Assembly: GCA_017643165.1 (NCBI GenBank)
Contig: JAEPNY010000001.1
Location: forward strand, 1 to 64,000
Direction: 5' to 3'
Source: Psychroserpens sp.
GTDB taxonomy: Bacteria; Bacteroidota; Bacteroidia; Flavobacteriales; Flavobacteriaceae
DNA: 64,000 nt
A program made the translations under genes and the position numbers. The notes below the pieces were generated by a model. The model made no database searches. It saw nothing but the letters and a program-made list of their open reading frames with translations, and was not told the origin of the DNA. Numbering within the stretch: the first letter of the stretch is position 1; every line of letters begins with the position of its first letter. Shown here piece after piece: positions 61,161 through 64,000 of this stretch.

Positions 61161-61999
61161 ATTTAAATAATCAAATACTACATAGAACAGGTAATAAACC
61201 CATCGTTTATGATCTCTTTTTTGAAGCAAACTCGAAACCGAAACCTTTGGTCGTTTTTTGTCATGGTTATAAAGGATTTAAAGATTGGGGTGCCTGGAAT
61301 CTAGTAGCTGAAACGTTTGCCGCGGAAGGGTTTTTCTTTTTAAAGTTTAACTTTTCACATAATGGTGGAACTGTTGACAACCCTATTGACTTTCCAGATC
61401 TCAATGCCTTTGCAGAAAACAACTATAGTAAAGAGTTAAACGATCTTGATGACATTCTTAATCTTGTGACTGATCCTGAATTTGAGTTTGCTGACGATAT
61501 TGACGCATCAAATATTTCATTAATAGGCCACTCCAGAGGAGGTGGAATATGTATTCTGAAAACAGCGCAAGATGATCGTATTACAAAACTCATTACTTGG
61601 GCTAGTGTAAGTGATTATTCTGTACGTTTTGGTTCGGATGAAAGTATTGAAGAATGGAAAAAGAATGGTGTCAAGTATGTGATCAACGGACGAACAAAAC
61701 AGCAAATGCCCCATCATTACCAGTTCTATGAAGATTTTTTAGCCAATTCTGAAAACTTAAACATCCCAAATGCGGTTAAAGTACTCTCGGTTCCAACTTT
61801 AGTGATTCATGCTAAAGGAGATGACGCTGTTAAGTTTTCCGAGGCAGAATCAATCGCAAGTTTAAATTCAAGTGTCCAATTATACCCAATTGAAGGATCT
61901 AATCATGTTTTTGATGCGAGTCATCCTTGGGCGCATAATGAAATGCCAGAAATCTTAGCCGCTGTAACAAAGAATTCGATCAGTTTTATTCAACAATAA
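61157..61999 (+). CDS. Alpha/beta hydrolase (dienelactone-hydrolase/peptidase-like)
   Basis: A 280-residue cytoplasmic hydrolase: PLVVFCHGYKGFKDWGAWN (oxyanion region), ISLIGHSRGGGICIL (nucleophile Ser about 125), VIHAKGDDAVKF (acid) and IEGSNHVFDASHPW (His). The HGYKGFKDWG block marks a subgroup common in Bacteroidota, without a known substrate. Its ATG overlaps the AddB-like stop codon as ATGA, so translation is coupled; a role in recombination is not expected. Convergent with tRNA-Ala. Confidence 0.88.
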   Translation: MNLNNQILHRTGNKPIVYDLFFEANSKPKPLVVFCHGYKGFKDWGAWNLVAETFAAEGFFFLKFNFSHNGGTVDNPIDFPDLNAFAENNYSKELNDLDDILNLVTDPEFEFADDIDASNISLIGHSRGGGICILKTAQDDRITKLITWASVSDYSVRFGSDESIEEWKKNGVKYVINGRTKQQMPHHYQFYEDFLANSENLNIPNAVKVLSVPTLVIHAKGDDAVKFSEAESIASLNSSVQLYPIEGSNHVFDASHPWAHNEMPEILAAVTKNSISFIQQ

Positions 62000-62010
62000 A
62001 CAAATTGAAG

Positions 62011-62084
62011 TGGAGCATATCGGAGTCGAACCGATGACCTCTACGCTGCCAGCGTAGCGCTCTAGCCAGCTGAGCTAATGCCCC
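62011..62084 (-). tRNA. tRNA-Ala (anticodon GGC)
   Basis: On the minus strand a complete 74-nt cloverleaf: acceptor GGGGCAT / ATGCTCC with the G3-U70 alanine identity pair, D arm GCTC...GAGC, anticodon stem CTACG/CGTAG with loop CTGGCAG (anticodon GGC), T arm ATCGG TTCGACT CCGAT, discriminator A. The 3' CCA is not encoded. It reads Ala codons GCC and GCU. The gene begins 2 nt after the universal stress protein stop codon on the same strand, so both are probably made as one transcript. No terminator is evident after it. Confidence 0.97.
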
Positions 62085-62086
62085 AT

Positions 62087-62884
62087 TTATTTTAATCCGG
62101 ATAAGACCAAGACAGGCATGGTCGAAATGTGGAAATCTTTCTTTAATATGATATTGCTTTCCCAAAGCTTAGCAAAGAAACCACGCTTACGTCTCACAAC
62201 ACAAAGTAAGTCTGGCTTATTTTCCTTGTAATGTTCTAGTACACCTTGATATGTAGTAGCGTTTTCTGAATAGGTTTTATTGGTGATCATTGCTGTCAGA
62301 TCCTCGTTAAGGTCAAAATCTCCGTCATTGTGATACGACGTTTTCACCAACAGAATATTTAGCACTGACTTGAATTGATCCTTAATTGATTTAAGCGGGT
62401 TTAAAGCCTTATCGTTTTTAATGACTGCCGACTTCATCGCTAAAAGAATCTTCACAATTGGTTTGTATACATAGCCCTCAGGAACAATCAATGCAGGAAT
62501 ATTGGTTTGTTTAACGATCTTTCCTGAAGTCTTGCCAAGATAGACCTCTTCTTTGATTGAATTAGTTCTTGGCTCAAGAACTATAAGGTCTATATCAAGC
62601 TCTTCACATACTAATTCAATGGTTTTAATAAGCTTACCTTTAAATGTTTTAACGATCACCTCAACACCGCGCTGATCAATCTTATCTACATGACTATTTA
62701 AAAATTCTAAACTTTCACGCTCTAAAATATGATCCACCTTAATCATAGTGCCAGCCTTAGTATATACATTAAATATTTGAACGACATATACCTTGGCACC
62801 AAATGCTTTTGCAAAATCAACCGCATATTGCAAGTGACTTACAGCATTTTTTGAGGATCCTACAGGAACGAGAATAGACTTCAT
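62087..62884 (-). CDS. Universal stress protein (tandem Usp domains)
   Basis: I start at MKSILVPVGSSKNAV (ATG 62884, 265 residues); the open frame runs 49 codons further upstream into the divergent gene and is not credible. Domain one (1-145) shows the Usp pattern: ILVPVGSS, DLIVLEPRT, VKQTNIPALIVPEG. Domain two (about 150-265) is more divergent and ends in RRKRGFFAKLWESNIILKKDFHISTMPVLVLSG. Typical of stress and energy responses; ATP-binding loops are not clearly preserved. It directly precedes tRNA-Ala. Confidence 0.9.
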   Translation of the reverse strand: MKSILVPVGSSKNAVSHLQYAVDFAKAFGAKVYVVQIFNVYTKAGTMIKVDHILERESLEFLNSHVDKIDQRGVEVIVKTFKGKLIKTIELVCEELDIDLIVLEPRTNSIKEEVYLGKTSGKIVKQTNIPALIVPEGYVYKPIVKILLAMKSAVIKNDKALNPLKSIKDQFKSVLNILLVKTSYHNDGDFDLNEDLTAMITNKTYSENATTYQGVLEHYKENKPDLLCVVRRKRGFFAKLWESNIILKKDFHISTMPVLVLSGLK

Positions 62885-62901
62885 ATTCAAAATTTTAAAA
62901 G

Positions 62902-62909
62902 TAAATTTG
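62902..62909 (+). promoter_or_regulatory. Putative -7 element for the GNAT-MATE pair, TAAATTTG
   Basis: TAAATTTGC, 29 nt before the ATG at 62939, in the intergenic space shared with the divergent usp gene. Confidence 0.5.
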
Positions 62910-62938
62910 CATAAATTTTCGTAAAGGTAACTATTAAT

Positions 62939-63439
62939 ATGATACGTAAGGCAACTCTTCAGGATATCGATAGTATTATACCCATTACTAAAGCATGTGG
63001 GCAATATATGATTAGCAAGGGGATCTATCAATGGAATGACTATTATCCCAATAGAGCTGCTTTCGAAAATGATGTTGACCGCGATGAACTATACGTCATT
63101 GAAATAGACGGAAATGTTATTGGTTGTATTGTCATTTCCACCCTGAAAGATGACGAATATTTGGATGTAGATTGGATTACAACTAGTGACAACAGTATTT
63201 ATGTCCACCGATTGGCTATTCATCCTAAATACCAAGGAAATGGTCTAGCGCAACAACTTATGGATTTCGCTGAAGATTGGGCACGTACCAATAAGTTTGA
63301 GTCCATTAGACTCGATACCTTTTCTAAGAACGAAAGAAATCAGAAGTTTTACGAACTTCGTGGCTATCAAAAACTATCCGATATTTATTTTCCGAAGCAA
63401 AGTGAATATCCATTTCACTGTTACGAACTATTGCTTTGA
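62939..63439 (+). CDS. GNAT family N-acetyltransferase
   Basis: A 166-residue acetyltransferase with the fold markers MIRKATLQDIDSIIPI, ELYVIEIDGNVIGCIVIS, the acetyl-CoA motif VHRLAIHPKYQGNGLAQQLMDFAEDW and the C-terminal FYELRGYQKLSD. The substrate is unknown. Its TGA stop overlaps the TTG start of the MATE gene (TTGA), so the two are coupled. Confidence 0.9.
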   Translation: MIRKATLQDIDSIIPITKACGQYMISKGIYQWNDYYPNRAAFENDVDRDELYVIEIDGNVIGCIVISTLKDDEYLDVDWITTSDNSIYVHRLAIHPKYQGNGLAQQLMDFAEDWARTNKFESIRLDTFSKNERNQKFYELRGYQKLSDIYFPKQSEYPFHCYELLL

Positions 63440-64000
63440 ACACAGAAATAAATCTTAAAAATATCAACAAATTAGCAATCCCAGCCTTAATCGCAGGTGT
63501 TGCCGAACCTATACTATCACTCACCGATACTGCTATAATAGGTAATATTGAGGTCAATGCTGCCGAATCTTTAGCCGCTGTTGGTGTGGTAGGTACTTTT
63601 ATTTCGATGTTGATTTGGGTTCTAGGGCAAACCAGAAGTGCCATCTCATCAATCGTATCACAGCATTTAGGAGCTGATCAACTAGATAAGGTGAAAAATC
63701 TACCTGCTCAGGCTATTTTTATTATCACCTCAGTAAGTATTTTAATCATCATCACCACATTGCCTTTTGCTTCACAGATCTTTAAACTTTACAACGCCTC
63801 AGATCTTATACTAGATTATAGCGTTGACTATTACCGCATACGTGTATTTGGCTTCCCATTTACATTATTTACTATTGCCGTTTTTGGTACGTTTAGAGGA
63901 TTACAAAATACCTTCTATCCAATGATCATTGCTATTATAGGAACAATCGTAAATATTGTTTTAGACTTTATTTTGGTCTACGGAATAGAAGGATTTATTG
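63436..64000 (+). CDS. MATE family efflux transporter (truncated by window edge)
   Basis: The frame starts with TTG at 63436 (overlapping the GNAT stop) and is open to the window end, 188 codons. It begins NTEINLKNINKLAIPALIAG and shows the MATE layout: VAEPILSLTDTAIIGNI (helix 1), SLAAVGVVGTFISMLIWVLG (helix 2), TRSAISSIVSQHLGA loop, further helices, and FRGLQNTFYPMIIAIIGTIVNIVLDFILVYGI. These pumps export drugs or metabolites with sodium or protons. There is no in-frame ATG before the first conserved helix, so TTG is the likely start. Confidence 0.88.
   Translation, partial: MNTEINLKNINKLAIPALIAGVAEPILSLTDTAIIGNIEVNAAESLAAVGVVGTFISMLIWVLGQTRSAISSIVSQHLGADQLDKVKNLPAQAIFIITSVSILIIITTLPFASQIFKLYNASDLILDYSVDYYRIRVFGFPFTLFTIAVFGTFRGLQNTFYPMIIAIIGTIVNIVLDFILVYGIEGFI

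Overview
This window looks like a chromosomal segment from a marine member of the family Flavobacteriaceae (phylum Bacteroidota). The DNA is AT-rich. Promoter-like sites repeatedly match the Bacteroidota -7 element TAnnTTTG, and genes show little sign of Shine-Dalgarno sites. Several protein families are typical of this group: a type IX secretion (T9SS) sorting domain, DUF3078, DUF2480, DUF4199, an IPExxxVDY-type protein, the Bacteroides-type sdhCAB, a SUF operon with a lipoprotein gene inside it, and a viroplasmin-type RNase H. I cannot fix the genus from sequence alone. Nothing looks like a prophage, insertion sequence, integron or CRISPR array; this is mostly core genome.

Layout. 1-4.2 kb: a truncated secreted protein, an endonuclease/exonuclease/phosphatase, hflX and a DUF3078 protein. 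4.3-13.9 kb: an iron-sulfur assembly region on the minus strand in two transcription units (sufA-sufB-lipoprotein-sufC-sufD-sufS, then sufE-MIP18/DUF59-HMG-CoA synthase-DUF2480), interrupted by two small hypothetical genes. 14-16 kb: thiL surrounded by three paralogous small Cys-rich proteins. 16-26.8 kb: a hydrolase, brnQ, an M24 aminopeptidase, a T9SS-exported metalloprotease-like protein, a VPS10/BNR protein, a lipoprotein and a probable outer-membrane protein. 26.8-32.6 kb: the sdhCAB operon with an extra membrane-protein gene, then a membrane-anchored MutS-like ATPase. 32.6-44.3 kb: rplU-rpmA, a pair of M16 peptidases, a DMT transporter, a Cys-rich heavy-metal lipoprotein, YCII lipoprotein, CYTH protein, dinB, PD40 lipoprotein, pyk. 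44.4-48.2 kb: acpP-fabF-rnc (minus) divergent from purN-rnhA (plus). 48.2-64 kb: a PfkB kinase, a PurF paralogue, sodB, AddA- and AddB-like recombination proteins separated by kbl and an OmpA protein, a hydrolase, tRNA-Ala(GGC), a universal stress protein, a GNAT acetyltransferase and a truncated MATE pump.

The most interesting non-gene signals are: (i) two near-identical elements exactly 300 bp apart in the only large gene-free stretch (51.17-51.75 kb), each ending in a strong intrinsic terminator and the second preceded by a good -7 element, so they look like duplicated small RNA genes; (ii) a perfect 12-bp hairpin plus T-run inside the first 22 codons of rnc, directly downstream of acpP-fabF, which looks like an attenuator; (iii) three or four genes whose -7 promoter element sits only 4-6 nt before the start codon, suggesting leaderless mRNAs; (iv) a putative pseudoknot downstream of the DUF2480 gene. 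Among proteins, the lipoprotein with a CxxxC heavy-metal domain plus a duplicated C-x3-C-x3-CC tail, the small Cys-rich paralogue cluster and the L21 protein with an added SAP/Rho-N-like tail deserve follow-up.

All family names come from reading motifs, not from database searches. Residue numbers are approximate unless a motif is quoted.
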